Shown here piece by piece: positions 16,058 through 26,400 of a DNA stretch of 64,000 nt; the first letter of the stretch is position 1, and each line of letters begins with the position of its first letter. Source of the stretch: CAZDKK01 sp964506245. Its GTDB lineage: Bacteria; Eisenbacteria; RBG-16-71-46; CAIMUX01; WJJG01. The notes under the pieces were generated by a model. That model was not told the DNA's origin. It worked only from the letters and a program-made list of their open reading frames with translations, and did no database searches. Location: contig CAZDKK010000005.1 of assembly GCA_964506245.1 (NCBI GenBank), positions 65,610 through 129,609 of the forward strand, in the 5' to 3' direction. The position numbers and the translations under genes were made by a program.

Positions 16058-17182
16058 ATGGCGAAGCACAGTATTGCTTGGTTGCCTGGCGACGGGGTCG
16101 GTGTGGACGTGATGAACGCGGCGCGCCTCGTCCTCGATGGTCTGGGCCTCGACGCCGAGTACGTGCACGGTGACATCGGCTGGGAGTTCTGGAGGACGGA
16201 GGGCAAGCCGCTTCCACAGCGCACCATCGACCTCATCCGCGCCAAGAAGGTCGCCCTGTTCGGCGCCATCACGAGCAAGCCCAAGGAAGAAGCGCAGAAG
16301 GAGCTGATTCCCGAGCTGCAGGGCAAGGGCTTTGCCTACGCGAGCCCGATCGTGGGTTTGCGCCAGCACTTCAACTTGCACACCAACCTGCGGCCGTGCA
16401 TTGCCTTCCAGGGCAATCCGCTCAACTACCGGGACGACATCAATATCGTGGTCTTCCGGGAGAACACCGAGGACCTGTACGCCGGCATCGAATTCCACCC
16501 GTTCCCCAATGAGGTGCGCAACGCGGTGAAGGCGTTGCACAAGAAGATGGCCGCCTTCGATGACGTGGCGGGCGAGGACATGGCCGTTTCCCTGCGCATC
16601 GTCACACGGCGCGCGGCGGCGCGCATCGTGCGCGCAGCCTTCGAGTATGCCAAGCAGCACGGCTACAAGTCGGTGACGATCGTCGAGAAGCCCAACGTCA
16701 TCCGCGAGACGAGCGGCTTGATGATCCGGGAAGCACGCAAGGTCGCCCAGGACTATCCCGGCATCGCGCTGTGGGAAACCAACATCGACGCCATGTGCAT
16801 GTGGCTCCTCAAAAACCCGCAGGACTACGGCGTGTTGGTCGCTTCGAACCTGTTCGGCGACATCATCAGCGACCTGTGCGCGCAGCTCGTGGGCGGCCTG
16901 GGCTTTGCCGCCAGCGCGAACCTGGGGGACGAGATCGCCGTCTTCGAGCCGACGCACGGCAGCGCCCCGAAGTACGCCGGGTTGGACAAGGTCAACCCCA
17001 CGGCGATGATCCTGACGGCGGAACTGATGTGCCGCTGGATCGGTGAAACCAGGATCGCCGACCAGATCCACGCCGGCGTGGCCAGGGTCGTCAAGGAAGG
17101 CAAGGTTCGCACCTACGACATGGGGGGATCGAACACGACGACCGAGATGGCCAAGGCCATCTTGGCGGCGGCCAAAGGCTGA
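16058..17182 (+). CDS. Isocitrate dehydrogenase-like beta-decarboxylating dehydrogenase
   Basis: A 374-residue enzyme of the isocitrate/isopropylmalate dehydrogenase family. Conserved stretches are W-L-P-G-D-G-V-G, L-H-T-N-L-R-P (substrate Arg), V-F-R-E-N-T-E-D-L-Y-A-G-I-E, V-E-K-P-N-V-I-R-E (catalytic Lys region), the N-I-D-A and N-L-F-G-D-I-I-S-D metal-binding Asp residues, and T-H-G-S-A-P-K-Y-A-G. The R-E-N-T-E-D-L-Y-A-G-I-E block is typical of isocitrate dehydrogenases. The A-P-K-Y-A-G-x-D-K-V-N-P segment matches the site that contacts the NADP phosphate in E. coli Icd, so cofactor choice is uncertain. Start ATG 16058 follows GGGGAGG at 7 nt. It is probably the TCA-cycle enzyme; a homoisocitrate or isopropylmalate role is not excluded. 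Confidence 0.85.
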   Translation: MAKHSIAWLPGDGVGVDVMNAARLVLDGLGLDAEYVHGDIGWEFWRTEGKPLPQRTIDLIRAKKVALFGAITSKPKEEAQKELIPELQGKGFAYASPIVGLRQHFNLHTNLRPCIAFQGNPLNYRDDINIVVFRENTEDLYAGIEFHPFPNEVRNAVKALHKKMAAFDDVAGEDMAVSLRIVTRRAAARIVRAAFEYAKQHGYKSVTIVEKPNVIRETSGLMIREARKVAQDYPGIALWETNIDAMCMWLLKNPQDYGVLVASNLFGDIISDLCAQLVGGLGFAASANLGDEIAVFEPTHGSAPKYAGLDKVNPTAMILTAELMCRWIGETRIADQIHAGVARVVKEGKVRTYDMGGSNTTTEMAKAILAAAKG

Positions 17183-17218
17183 TCAGCGCCGGCGGCAGCC
17201 GGGCAGGGAGGTGTCGAC

Positions 17219-18049
17219 ATGCTGCAGGGCTGGGCGCAGGTGTCGCGGCTGGCGGTGGTGCTGCCCTTGGGGCTGGTCGCCGCGCTCGGGCTCACCAGGG
17301 CTTGGGCCGCCGATTGCGGGCCCGGCGCGCCGGAGGCCAAGGGGAAGGAGGAAGGGGAGGTCCGAGGCCAGCAGGTCGGCGATCTCGCGCTGGCTTGCTA
17401 CCCGGCCAAGATGCTCGCGCTCGAGGGGGCATGGACCTTCTTCCTCACCGGCCGCGATGTCCTGAAGGTTGACGGCGCCCGCCTCGAGGCCGGCACGACG
17501 CGCCTGAAGCCCCAGCGACTGACCTACAGCTCGCCAACCTCGCTGCTGATCGACTTCACCTACGCGAATCTGCAGCCGGGCGGCAAGGCGCAGCTCGTGC
17601 TCCTCGGTGGGCGCAAGGAGATCGGCCGCGTGCCCATCGCGATCGGGGCCGCCCCCACCGTCCCGATGGAGCGACGGCAAGATGACCTCGTGCGCGTAAT
17701 GATGAAGAAGGGGGTCATCCTGTACCCCCTCCATGGATTCGGCGGTGATGGGGTCGTCCAGCGCTCGGTCGATGACCTCGGCGGGGACGAGGCCTTCAAG
17801 GACCTGCTGCGGCAGCTCGAGGTCTCCGGCGTGAAGAAGGTCCTCTCGGAGTACGCCGAAGACGACAGCGTTCGCTGGGATGATCGCTACTTCCGCGACA
17901 AGATCACGCCCGGCGTGCAACTGCGCCAGTACCTCTTCTACCTCGACCCGGCGCGATCCGAGGCAGCCTATCGCGAGATCCTGCTCGCCTTCGACGCGGT
18001 GGAAGGCGCGTACCTGAATCAGGACTATCGCAAGGCGGAGAACCGCTGA
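17219..18049 (+). CDS. Unknown secreted protein
   Basis: The family was not recognised. The 276-residue protein has a Sec signal (about 1-31, ending R-A-W-A-A). A beta-rich domain follows (about 45-150), with A-L-E-G-A-W-T-F-F-L-T-G-R-D-V-L-K-V-D-G and L-L-I-D-F-T-Y-A-N-L, resembling an Ig-like carbohydrate or ligand-binding sandwich. The C-terminal half is charged and helical (about 160-276). The start is preceded by GGGAGG. It follows the dehydrogenase by 36 nt and could be co-transcribed, but no shared function is apparent. Two cysteines (C-G-P-G-A-P and L-A-C-Y-P) remain in the mature part. Confidence 0.6.
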   Translation: MLQGWAQVSRLAVVLPLGLVAALGLTRAWAADCGPGAPEAKGKEEGEVRGQQVGDLALACYPAKMLALEGAWTFFLTGRDVLKVDGARLEAGTTRLKPQRLTYSSPTSLLIDFTYANLQPGGKAQLVLLGGRKEIGRVPIAIGAAPTVPMERRQDDLVRVMMKKGVILYPLHGFGGDGVVQRSVDDLGGDEAFKDLLRQLEVSGVKKVLSEYAEDDSVRWDDRYFRDKITPGVQLRQYLFYLDPARSEAAYREILLAFDAVEGAYLNQDYRKAENR

Positions 18050-18109
18050 GCGGCTCGGCGGCGATCGCCGGGCCACCCGCGGCCGGGCGAGGGATCGCCG
18101 GAACCCCGG

Positions 18110-18424
18110 CTACAGGTGCGCTTCGATCCTCTTGACGATCTGCTCCCGACTCTGCAGGCCGGTGAAGCGGTCGACCTCCTGGCCGCTCTTGAGGAACACC
18201 ACCGTGGGAACCGCCATGACGCGGAAGCGCTTGGCGGTCTCGGGCGCCTTGGCGACGTCGCAGTGGCCGATGACGGCCTTGCCTTCGTAGGAAGTGCCGA
18301 GCTCCTTCAGGATCGGCTCGAGCTTCTTGCAGGGCTGGCACCAGGCCGCCGAGAAGTCGAGGATGGCCAGGCTGCTCGCGTCCAGCATCTCGGACTGCAG
18401 GTTCCCATCGTTGATTTCGATCAT
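18110..18424 (-). CDS. Thioredoxin
   Basis: A 104-residue protein with the thioredoxin fold and redox site W-C-Q-P-C (Gln replacing the usual Gly), plus the conserved cis-Pro in M-A-V-P-T-V. There is no signal peptide, so it is cytoplasmic. The ATG at 18424 is chosen because it follows GGAGG and matches the usual family length; a longer in-frame extension adds unrelated residues. It lies divergently, 191 nt from a gene whose product carries an exported thioredoxin-like domain fused to a barrel, but cytoplasmic versus exported location argues against direct partnership. Confidence 0.88.
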   Translation of the reverse strand: MIEINDGNLQSEMLDASSLAILDFSAAWCQPCKKLEPILKELGTSYEGKAVIGHCDVAKAPETAKRFRVMAVPTVVFLKSGQEVDRFTGLQSREQIVKRIEAHL

Positions 18425-18571
18425 CGTTCTGCCTCCGGTCTCGCTCTTCGAAATGATTCCGAGCAGTCTGCCCCTTGGGCGCCCAAACTGCAAGCGGGGG
18501 TGTCCGCGCGGCTCAGATCCTCCTGACGCCAGGGCCCTGTCCGGGGCTGTTCCGCGACGCCACAGGGTGGC

Positions 18572-18577
18572 TATACT
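18572..18577 (+). promoter_or_regulatory. Candidate -10 box (TATACT)
   Basis: TATACT about 40 nt before the redoxin/beta-barrel start codon at 18616, at a position suited to a short leader. No clear -35 element. Confidence 0.4.
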
Positions 18578-18615
18578 GCCCCGGATATGAGAGGTTCCAT
18601 CTCGGGGAGGATCAG

Positions 18616-20811
18616 ATGGCGATCAGGCGGGGGGACACCTATCGGACGGCGCGGCCGATGCGCCGCGGCGCAGGGCGGATGTCGGTGCGTGGGAAAGGCT
18701 TCTGGATGGCCACCCTCTGGCTGGCGGCCGGGGTCTTGGGCCCGGCCTGGGCTGGGGACGCCGGGGGCGCCGGCGGGCTGACCGTCGGATCCCCCGCGCC
18801 GCGCTTCGTGCTGCCGCAGATCGGCAGCGATCATCAGGTGGCCAGCGACACGCTGTTCGAGGCCTACGGTCTCACGCTTCTGGCCTTCTGGACCACGCAC
18901 TGCGCCGAGTGCAGCCGGCGCATGGAGGCCTGCCAGCAGCTCCGCGACTGGGGCGAGCCGGACGGCCTGGGCGTGGTGGGCATCAACTTCGACGACACCC
19001 CCTCGGCCAAGATGAACCTGGTGGCGAGCAGCGCCGGCCCACGTCTGCTCCACCTGTACGATCCGGGTGGCCGGATGGCGGCCGTCTACGGCGCGGGCGC
19101 CCACAGCTACAGCGCGTTTCTGGTCGACGGACGGGGGACGATCCGGGCCACCTACTACGAGATCATGCCCAACGAGCTTCTGGCGCTGAAGCCCACGATC
19201 AGCGGGTACCTGCAGGAGGCCCTGGACGGCGGACCTTCGGTCACGCCGGGCGGGACGACGGCGCCTCCTCCTCCGCCGGGGATCCTCGCGGAGCTGGGCC
19301 TCCTCAAGGATCAGCGGATCGAGTTGCACGGCCGGGGGCGGATGCGCTGGATGCACATCGACACGACCGGCACCGGGGCGGTGGGTGCAAACGGCGAACC
19401 CCTCGTCCCCGGGCCCTCGCTGCGGTATCGCGCGGAGCTGGAACTGACCTACGCCGTCACGCCGGGGCTCAAGGCGGGAGGCTTCTTCCGGCTGAGCAAC
19501 GAGGGCGACCTCGTGCTGCGCAGCGGCCCCGACTACCTCTCCAATCCCTCGGGAAGCTTCATCCTGCGGTACGACACGCGCGGGCGCCTGCCGCTGCTGC
19601 GGCAGGTCGAGTCGAGCTTGCGCGCGGGCTACTACCGCGTCTTCACGACCCCGCTCACCCTCATGCGCTGGGACAAGGACGACACGCCCGTGGCCGGCGG
19701 CCAGCGCGCCCAGGGGTGCGGCGTGTGCGGCGGCGCGGCCGGGATGGCCGGGTTCATCCGGTCGGAGAGCGTCGAGCAGGTGGAGCCGGACCTCTCCTTC
19801 GAAGGGGCGCGCTGGGACCTCACGCTCTTCGATCGCTTCGACCTGCTGCTCCTGTACGCCCGGCCCCAGGCCCCGCACCCGGAGGATCCGGGCGAGTGCA
19901 CGACCTCCGATCCCGAACAGAACTACTACCATCAGGACCTCTACGGTGGGCGGCTCAAGGCCAACCTGGCGCTGCCGTGGAGTCCCGATCCGCTCGAGAT
20001 CGCCGCGACCGGGTTCCTGACCAACGACAGCGAGGATCTGCCCGGGTGCTCGTCGCTGTACATGCACGGGGGCATCAGCCCTGCCAGCGATAGGGTGCTC
20101 GGGGCGGATGTCAAGGTGCCCCTGCCGGGGCTGACCTCGATCTACGGCGAGGTGGCATCGAGCCACTGGGAACCGAACTTGTACTGCGAGACGGATTGCC
20201 GCACGACCGACGGCCTGGCCGCGCGCGTCGGCCTGATCAACGATTGGCGCGGATCCCCCGACGGGCATCTATTCGGGATATCCACCAAGGGGCTGACGAC
20301 CCGCGCGGAGTTCGCCTATCACTATCTCGAAGAGGACTTCTTCTCGACCTTCAGCGCCCTGACCTACGAGTCCAATCTCCAAGGGCCGCGCATCTCGCTG
20401 CGCGGCGACTGGGGGCCCCTGGGTGCGGGTATGTTCTTCAAGCACAGCGTGCCGCTCGAAGAGGTCACGCCGCCTGCCTTCGCCGACGCGCACGACCAGG
20501 TCAAGCAGACCCTCAGCGCCTGGGTGGACGTGGAACTGTGGGCCGGAGGCGTATTCGAGGTCGGCGGCGTGCGAGTCCAGCGCGACCTCTACATCGCCGG
20601 CGCGACCACCGGGCGCATCGGTCCCGAGGAGCAGAACACACTGATCGCCAGTCTCACGCAGCAAATCGGCCCCAAGTGCTCGCTCTTCGGGGAGCTGGAG
20701 ATCGGGGACGGCGAATATGAGGAGGGTGTGGGCACGGGCACTGCCCGGCGCGTGGAAACGCGTGATTACGACTCGACCGTCTTTCGGTTGATGGCTGACG
20801 TGCAGTTCTAG
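18616..20811 (+). CDS. Redoxin domain fused to an outer-membrane beta-barrel
   Basis: A 731-residue protein. After a long N-terminus with a signal-like segment (about 22-46, ending P-A-W-A) comes an AhpC/TlpA-like thioredoxin-fold domain (about 54-195). It has F-W-T-T-H-C-A-E-C-S, so C96-A-E-C99 is the redox pair, plus A-F-L-V-D-G-R-G-T-I. A Pro-rich linker (about 208-218) leads to about 500 residues of alternating strands ending D-V-Q-F, the aromatic C-terminus expected of Bam-inserted barrels. The combination implies a barrel with a thiol-disulfide domain hanging in the periplasm, or exposed outside. GGGGAGG precedes ATG 18616. The barrel family was not recognised. Cysteines in its loops (G-C-G-V-C-G, L-Y-C-E-T-D-C) could be redox or metal partners. 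Confidence 0.8.
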   Translation: MAIRRGDTYRTARPMRRGAGRMSVRGKGFWMATLWLAAGVLGPAWAGDAGGAGGLTVGSPAPRFVLPQIGSDHQVASDTLFEAYGLTLLAFWTTHCAECSRRMEACQQLRDWGEPDGLGVVGINFDDTPSAKMNLVASSAGPRLLHLYDPGGRMAAVYGAGAHSYSAFLVDGRGTIRATYYEIMPNELLALKPTISGYLQEALDGGPSVTPGGTTAPPPPPGILAELGLLKDQRIELHGRGRMRWMHIDTTGTGAVGANGEPLVPGPSLRYRAELELTYAVTPGLKAGGFFRLSNEGDLVLRSGPDYLSNPSGSFILRYDTRGRLPLLRQVESSLRAGYYRVFTTPLTLMRWDKDDTPVAGGQRAQGCGVCGGAAGMAGFIRSESVEQVEPDLSFEGARWDLTLFDRFDLLLLYARPQAPHPEDPGECTTSDPEQNYYHQDLYGGRLKANLALPWSPDPLEIAATGFLTNDSEDLPGCSSLYMHGGISPASDRVLGADVKVPLPGLTSIYGEVASSHWEPNLYCETDCRTTDGLAARVGLINDWRGSPDGHLFGISTKGLTTRAEFAYHYLEEDFFSTFSALTYESNLQGPRISLRGDWGPLGAGMFFKHSVPLEEVTPPAFADAHDQVKQTLSAWVDVELWAGGVFEVGGVRVQRDLYIAGATTGRIGPEEQNTLIASLTQQIGPKCSLFGELEIGDGEYEEGVGTGTARRVETRDYDSTVFRLMADVQF

Positions 20812-20837
20812 CTCCGCTGACCCCGTGGAGGTCCCTC

Positions 20838-23141
20838 GTGCCACTGGATCGGACAGCGGTCGAGCACGTCCTCGAGCGTCTCGAGGCCGAGGATCGCGCC
20901 GCGCTACAGGAGCACGAGGTCTACGCGATCCTGGCCGCGGCCGGCATCGATGTCCCGCGCCACGTCGTGTTCCACGACCCCGAGGCGGTGACCGCCGCCG
21001 CCCTCGACGCGGTTCCCGGCAAGGAGGTCGTCGCCAAGGTTGCCTCCCCGCGCATCCTCCACAAGACCGAGTTCGGCGGCATTCGCATGATCCCGCGCGA
21101 CCCGGGGGCCGTGCGGCAGGCGCTGGCCGACTTCACTGCGCGCGCTGCGGAACAAGACCTCGGCCCGGTGGGCGTCCTGGTGGCGGAGAAGATCGAGCTG
21201 CGATCTGGCCCCGGGACCGAGCTGCTCCTGTCGCTCCGTCTCGATCGCGCGTTCGGGCCGGTCGTGTCGTTTGGCCTGGGGGGCGTGACGACCGAGTACT
21301 GGGGCAAGCGGCTGCGCGGCGGGCAGGCGATCGCGGTGCGTGCCACGCTCGAGCTCGCCGACCCGGCGGCGGCGACCGAGATGGTGGCCGCCACCGTCGC
21401 GGGGGATTTCCTGGCCGGTCGCGTGCGCGGGCAGAAGGAGCCGCTGGTCGCGCCGGACGCGGTCGAGGCCGCGATCCGCGCGCTGGCCGCGCTAGGCGAG
21501 GCCTTCTCGCCGCTCGATCACGACAGCCCGTGGACGCTCGAGGAGATCGAGGTCAATCCCCTGGCGGTCGACGTCCGCGGCCGGCTGGTTGCGCTCGATG
21601 GGATCGGCTCCTGGTCGCCGACGAAACAGGAGGTCCGCCCGCGGCCGATCCACAGGCTCAAGTCGCTCCTCGAGCCGGAGCTGATCCTCCTGATCGGCGT
21701 CTCCGCGCGCGCGATGACGCCCGGGCGCATCATCCTCCGCAATTTGCTCGCCTCCGAGCGCTACACGCCCAAGACGCTCGGCATCATGCATCCGACCGAG
21801 AAGCTGATCGACGGCGTGGCCTGCTACCGCTCGCCCGAGGAACTGCCGGACGGCATCGACATGGCGGTCGTCACCGCCCCGGCCAGCGACGAGCTCATCG
21901 ATCAGATGACCGCGCTGGCCCGGCTGGGAAAGGTCAAGACGTTCACCCTGATCAGCTCCGGCTTCGGCGAGACGCAGGGCGGCAAGCAGCTCCAGCGCCG
22001 CCTGCAGCACTTCATCCTGCAGACGCGCGACCAGCAAGACGGCGGGATCCTCGTCAACGGCCCGAACTGCCTCGGGATTGTCAGCCAGCCCGGAGACTAC
22101 AACACCTTCTTCCTGCCGCCGTACAAGCTGGCGATCCACAAGGATCGCGCGGGCGGAGGGAATCTCGCGTCGGTCAGCCAGTCGGGCGCGTTCCTGGTCT
22201 GCCAGATGTCACGCTTGGGCAACTACATCACCCCGCGCTACTCGATCAGCTTCGGCAACCAAGTGGACGTGTCGGTTTCCGATTACATCCGCTACTTCAC
22301 CGGAGAGAATCAGGTCAAGGTGATCTCCATCTATGTGGAGGGGTTCCAGCCCTATGACGGGCGTGCCCTGATCGAGGCCGCTCGCGCCGCGCGCGCGGCC
22401 GGCAAGACAGTGGTCATGTACAAGACCGGGCGCACGGCCGCGGGCGCCAAGGCGGCCAGTTCCCACACCGCGGCCATCGCCGGCGACTACGCCGTGGCGG
22501 AGCAGTGCTTCCAGAACTCCGGCATCAAGGTCGCGCCCGACCTGGACACGTACGCCGAGTGGATGGAGATCTACACGCTGCTCGGTCACTGCCGCGTGCG
22601 GGGCCGGCGCGTCGGGATCATGACCAACGCCGGGTTCGAGACGACCGTAGCCTCCGACCGGCTGGGGTACCTCAAGCTGGCCGAGTTCGCCCCGGCCACG
22701 TGGGAGCGGATGCGCAAGGGGCTGCCGGAGGGGATCGTCGACTTCCGCAACCCGCTCGACGCCACGCCCATCACGCCCACGCCCGCGTACCTGAACTGCG
22801 TGGCGGCGATGGTCGAAGATCCGAACGTCGACTGCCTGCTCATCTCGTGCGTGCCGCTCACCCTGGCGGTCAACGTCTTGCCCCCGAGCCCGGAGCACAA
22901 GGAGAACCTCTACGCCGAGGGCTCGCTGGGCATGGGCTTCGCGCGCATCTTCCGCGCCACGCGCAAGCCGATCGTCTTCTGCGTGGATGCCGGCGAGATC
23001 TACGATCCGCTGGTGAACCTGCTCCAGGACCACGGCGCGCCGACCTTCCGGCGGATCGACCGGGCAATGCTGGCACTGTCGGAGTTCGTGCGCGACCGGC
23101 TGAGCCTGCGGCAGCGGGAGCGGGAAGGCGTGGGGCGGTGA
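20838..23141 (+). CDS. ADP-forming acyl-CoA synthetase, fused subunits
   Basis: A 767-residue enzyme starting at GTG (20838) after a GGAGG site. The N-terminal ATP-grasp (beta) domain covers about 1-250, with E-H-E-V-Y-A-I-L-A-A-A-G-I and K-T-E-F-G-G-I. The CoA-binding Rossmann domain (about 275-390) and the succinyl-CoA ligase-like domain (about 420-700) follow, with S-Q-S-G-A-F and K-A-A-S-S-H-T-A-A-I-A-G. The S-H-T-A region is the usual place of the phospho-histidine segment. The beta-alpha order is circularly permuted relative to archaeal acetyl-CoA synthetases. Expected reaction: acyl-CoA + ADP + Pi to acid + ATP + CoA, giving substrate-level ATP, or the reverse. Acyl specificity is not readable. 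No acetyltransferase domain is attached. Confidence 0.85.
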   Translation: MPLDRTAVEHVLERLEAEDRAALQEHEVYAILAAAGIDVPRHVVFHDPEAVTAAALDAVPGKEVVAKVASPRILHKTEFGGIRMIPRDPGAVRQALADFTARAAEQDLGPVGVLVAEKIELRSGPGTELLLSLRLDRAFGPVVSFGLGGVTTEYWGKRLRGGQAIAVRATLELADPAAATEMVAATVAGDFLAGRVRGQKEPLVAPDAVEAAIRALAALGEAFSPLDHDSPWTLEEIEVNPLAVDVRGRLVALDGIGSWSPTKQEVRPRPIHRLKSLLEPELILLIGVSARAMTPGRIILRNLLASERYTPKTLGIMHPTEKLIDGVACYRSPEELPDGIDMAVVTAPASDELIDQMTALARLGKVKTFTLISSGFGETQGGKQLQRRLQHFILQTRDQQDGGILVNGPNCLGIVSQPGDYNTFFLPPYKLAIHKDRAGGGNLASVSQSGAFLVCQMSRLGNYITPRYSISFGNQVDVSVSDYIRYFTGENQVKVISIYVEGFQPYDGRALIEAARAARAAGKTVVMYKTGRTAAGAKAASSHTAAIAGDYAVAEQCFQNSGIKVAPDLDTYAEWMEIYTLLGHCRVRGRRVGIMTNAGFETTVASDRLGYLKLAEFAPATWERMRKGLPEGIVDFRNPLDATPITPTPAYLNCVAAMVEDPNVDCLLISCVPLTLAVNVLPPSPEHKENLYAEGSLGMGFARIFRATRKPIVFCVDAGEIYDPLVNLLQDHGAPTFRRIDRAMLALSEFVRDRLSLRQREREGVGR

Positions 23142-23467
23142 AGCCGGCGGCGGGGGCGGGGCGCGTAGACGCCACGGCCGATTCAGAGGCCCTACCCGCC
23201 GGATGGCGCTGCAACTTCCCATAGGCCTGGGTCCCAAATGGCCCGGAGATACTCACGTACTCGTGCCATTCATCTCCATCCGTTCCTGCAGGGAGGGTTA
23301 GGTTACAAATGACGCGACGATGGAGCCCGGGGTTGGATTCCAGGTGGCGCGATGCGGGGACTTGCCATCCCCGATGCGGCGTCGCATGATCATCGTGCTC
23401 CGCCGAGTGAGTGTGCGCGTGCTGGCGGATGAGTGCGCGCGACGGCGGATGAAGGGGACTCCGAACC
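23142..23467. other. Intergenic region, 326 nt
   Basis: No gene is seen. A small stem (CGGGGA paired with TCCCCG around 23355-23373) lies near the middle. The last 100 nt presumably carry the kinase promoter, but no consensus element was recognised. Confidence 0.4.
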
Positions 23468-26400
23468 ATGGACCCCCTGCCTGGTCAGAAGATCGCGCAC
23501 TTCCGGATCTGTTCGAAACTCGGTCAGGGCGGGATGGGCACCGTTTTCCGTGCCGAGGACGAGACCCTCGGTCGACCCATCGCCCTCAAGATTCTCCCCG
23601 GCGACGCCTTCGACGACCGCATGCGCCACCAGCGCTTCCTGCGGGAAGCCCGCTCGGCAGCCGCGGTCGTTCACCCTTACATCGCCGCCATCTACGACGC
23701 CGGAGAAGCCAGCGGCATCACCTACATCGCCATGGAGTACGTCGAGGGGAAGACCCTTCGCACCGTCTTCACCGAAAGGACTGCTGGACTTCTCGAGATC
23801 GTGAACCTCGGCGTGCAGATCTGCGAAGGATTGGCCTGCGCCCACGAGTCGGGCGTGGTGCACCGGGACCTCAAGCCTGACAACATCATGATTCGCGGGG
23901 ACGGGCACCCCAAGATCCTCGACTTCGGGCTGGCCAAGCTCATCGAGAGCCGCGACCTGAAGGCAGCATCGACTTTCGCCACCGGCGACGGCCCCCGACC
24001 GCACTTGTCCGTCCCGGGTGAGATTTTGGGCACCCCTGCCTACATGTCACCCGAACAGGCACGTGGCGAGGCCGTCGACGTTCGGTCCGACCTTTTCTCG
24101 CTCGGAGTGATCTTCTACGAATGGGTGACCGGCAAGAGCCCCTTCAAGCGGCCGAGCGCCGTCGAGACGTTGAGCGCCATCCTCCGAGACGAGCCACCCT
24201 CACCCGCATCGCTCCGCCGCGGCTGCCCCCCGCCACTGGAGCGGGTCCTGCACAAGTGCTTGGCCAAGGATCCGACGAACCGCTACCAGACCGCCCGGGA
24301 GCTCCTCGAGGCCCTTCGCGGGATCCGTGAAGATCTCGAGCTGGCGGCCCTCCGGAAGCGCAGCCCAGGCGTGCGGTACTTGCGTCGGGCCGGCTACACC
24401 CTCGGCGCGGCAGGCGTGGTCTTGATCCTCGCGCTCCTGGTGGGAAAAGGGATCCTCCAGCGGCCGGCGGAGAGTCCCGTGGGATGGAAGAACAGCAATC
24501 CATCGCTCGCCGTCCTCTACTTCGCGAACATGAGTCCGGCCCAGGAAGATGAATACTTGGCCCCGGGACTGACCGAGGATGTGATCACGAGCCTCTCGAA
24601 GCTCAAAGCCTTGAATGTCTTTTCCCGCTCCGCGGTGGAGTTCTACCGGGACCAGCACGTTGATCCCAGACGGCTGCGCAGCGACCTGGGAGCTTCACAT
24701 GTCGTCGAAGGATCGATCCGGAAGAATGGTTCAGACGTGAGGGTGACCGCTCAGCTCATTGACACCGGAAGCGGCTATCACGTCTGGGCGGAGACGTACG
24801 ACTGCACCATGGAGACTGTGTTCTCGATCCAGGACACGATCGTGGCCGCGGTCGAGCACGCCTTGCACCTGAGGCCGGAGCAGGTCTCGATCGGCGCGGT
24901 GGGCCCCCGATGGACCCGGAATGCGGCTGCCTATGCGTTCTACCTGAGGGGACGGGAGGAGGAAACCAGACGAGACACGGAGGGACCGGAACCGGCAATC
25001 CGGGAATGGTACGAGAAGGCCCTGGCCGTCGATCCGGAGTATGCCCCGGCCCTGGCGGGCATGGCTGTGGGTCTGGTCAAGGAGTGGGGCTATCATACCC
25101 CCCGTGAGCCGGGAGGTCTCGAGCCGGCTCTGGACATGGCGCAGAGAGCCAAGGCCTTGGACCCGACGCTCGCGGATGCCTGGTGGGCCGAGGCGGCGGT
25201 TTGGGTGGAGATGAACGACCCGGTGCGTGCCGTGGCCGTCCTGGACGAGGCGCTCGTCCATCTACCCGCCGCCCCCCGGCTCTTCGATCTGATGGGCTAC
25301 ACGCGTTTCTGGTCGCTCGGTCAGCGAGAAGAAGCGGTCACGGCGTACAGCAAGAGCATGGCTCTCAATCCCTCAAGTTTCTACCCTTACCTGAACCTCT
25401 GCGACATCAGCCTCGCGGCCGGGAAGATCGACGAGGCTCGTCGCATCGTAGCCGACGGGCTGGCCCATGTGCCTGAGGACATCCACCTCCGGGCCCAGGA
25501 GGCGCAGGTCCTGCGTAGAGAGAAACGCCACCAGGAAGCGATCAGCGCCAACCGGACTCTTTGCAGCCGCTATCCCGACAGCTTCTTCGCGATTATTAAG
25601 TTGGCCAGCGCTTACAGAGTGGCGGGGAGATTGGCGCAGGCAGAGAGTGTCTATGCGGCGGCCATCGCCCGGTGGCCGCTGAGCACGCGGGCCCTGAATG
25701 CCGCCGGCTGGGATGCCCTCGATCGCCACGACTACGCGGCGGCGGACGACCTCTTCCGCCGAGCCATCGCCATCGCTCCCCGTGCCTATTGGCCTCGAAA
25801 ACTCTTGGCCCGTTCCCTGACGGAACAGCGACGTCCGAGGGAAGCAGAAGCCATCCTCCTCGAGATCGAGAAGATCTGGCCCAAGGATGCGGAGAGTGCC
25901 AGGGCACTCAGTGAGTTCTACGCCACCGAGACCGAAGACTTTACCCGAGCCAAGGAGTGGGCGGAGCGGGCGGTGGCGCTGGCCCCGAACTGGCCCAATG
26001 CCTACTGGTGCCTGGCCGACGTGTTCTCGCGCAAGAGCGACTACGAGAGGGCCGCGGCGACCTACGGCAAGGCCCTTGCCCTGAAGCGCGATGATCCTCA
26101 GTTCCACCGCGCGCTGAGCCGGAGCCTCCTGAGTCTCGGGCGATTCGAGGAAGCGGCGCGAGAGGGCGAGATCGCGGTGTCGCTCAATCCAACGAATGTC
26201 CAGTCGCTCACAACGCTCGGCGACATCTACGATTGCTGGGGCAAGTACAACCTGGCTGCCGCGGCCTGGGAAAAGGCGGTCGCTCTCGATTCCACGGCTT
26301 CCGTGCTCAACCGCCTGGCCAGCACCTATCGAAGGGCGGGCCGATACAGGAAGGCGGTGGAAGCATACGAACGGTCCGCGGCCCTCGACACGACCTGGTT

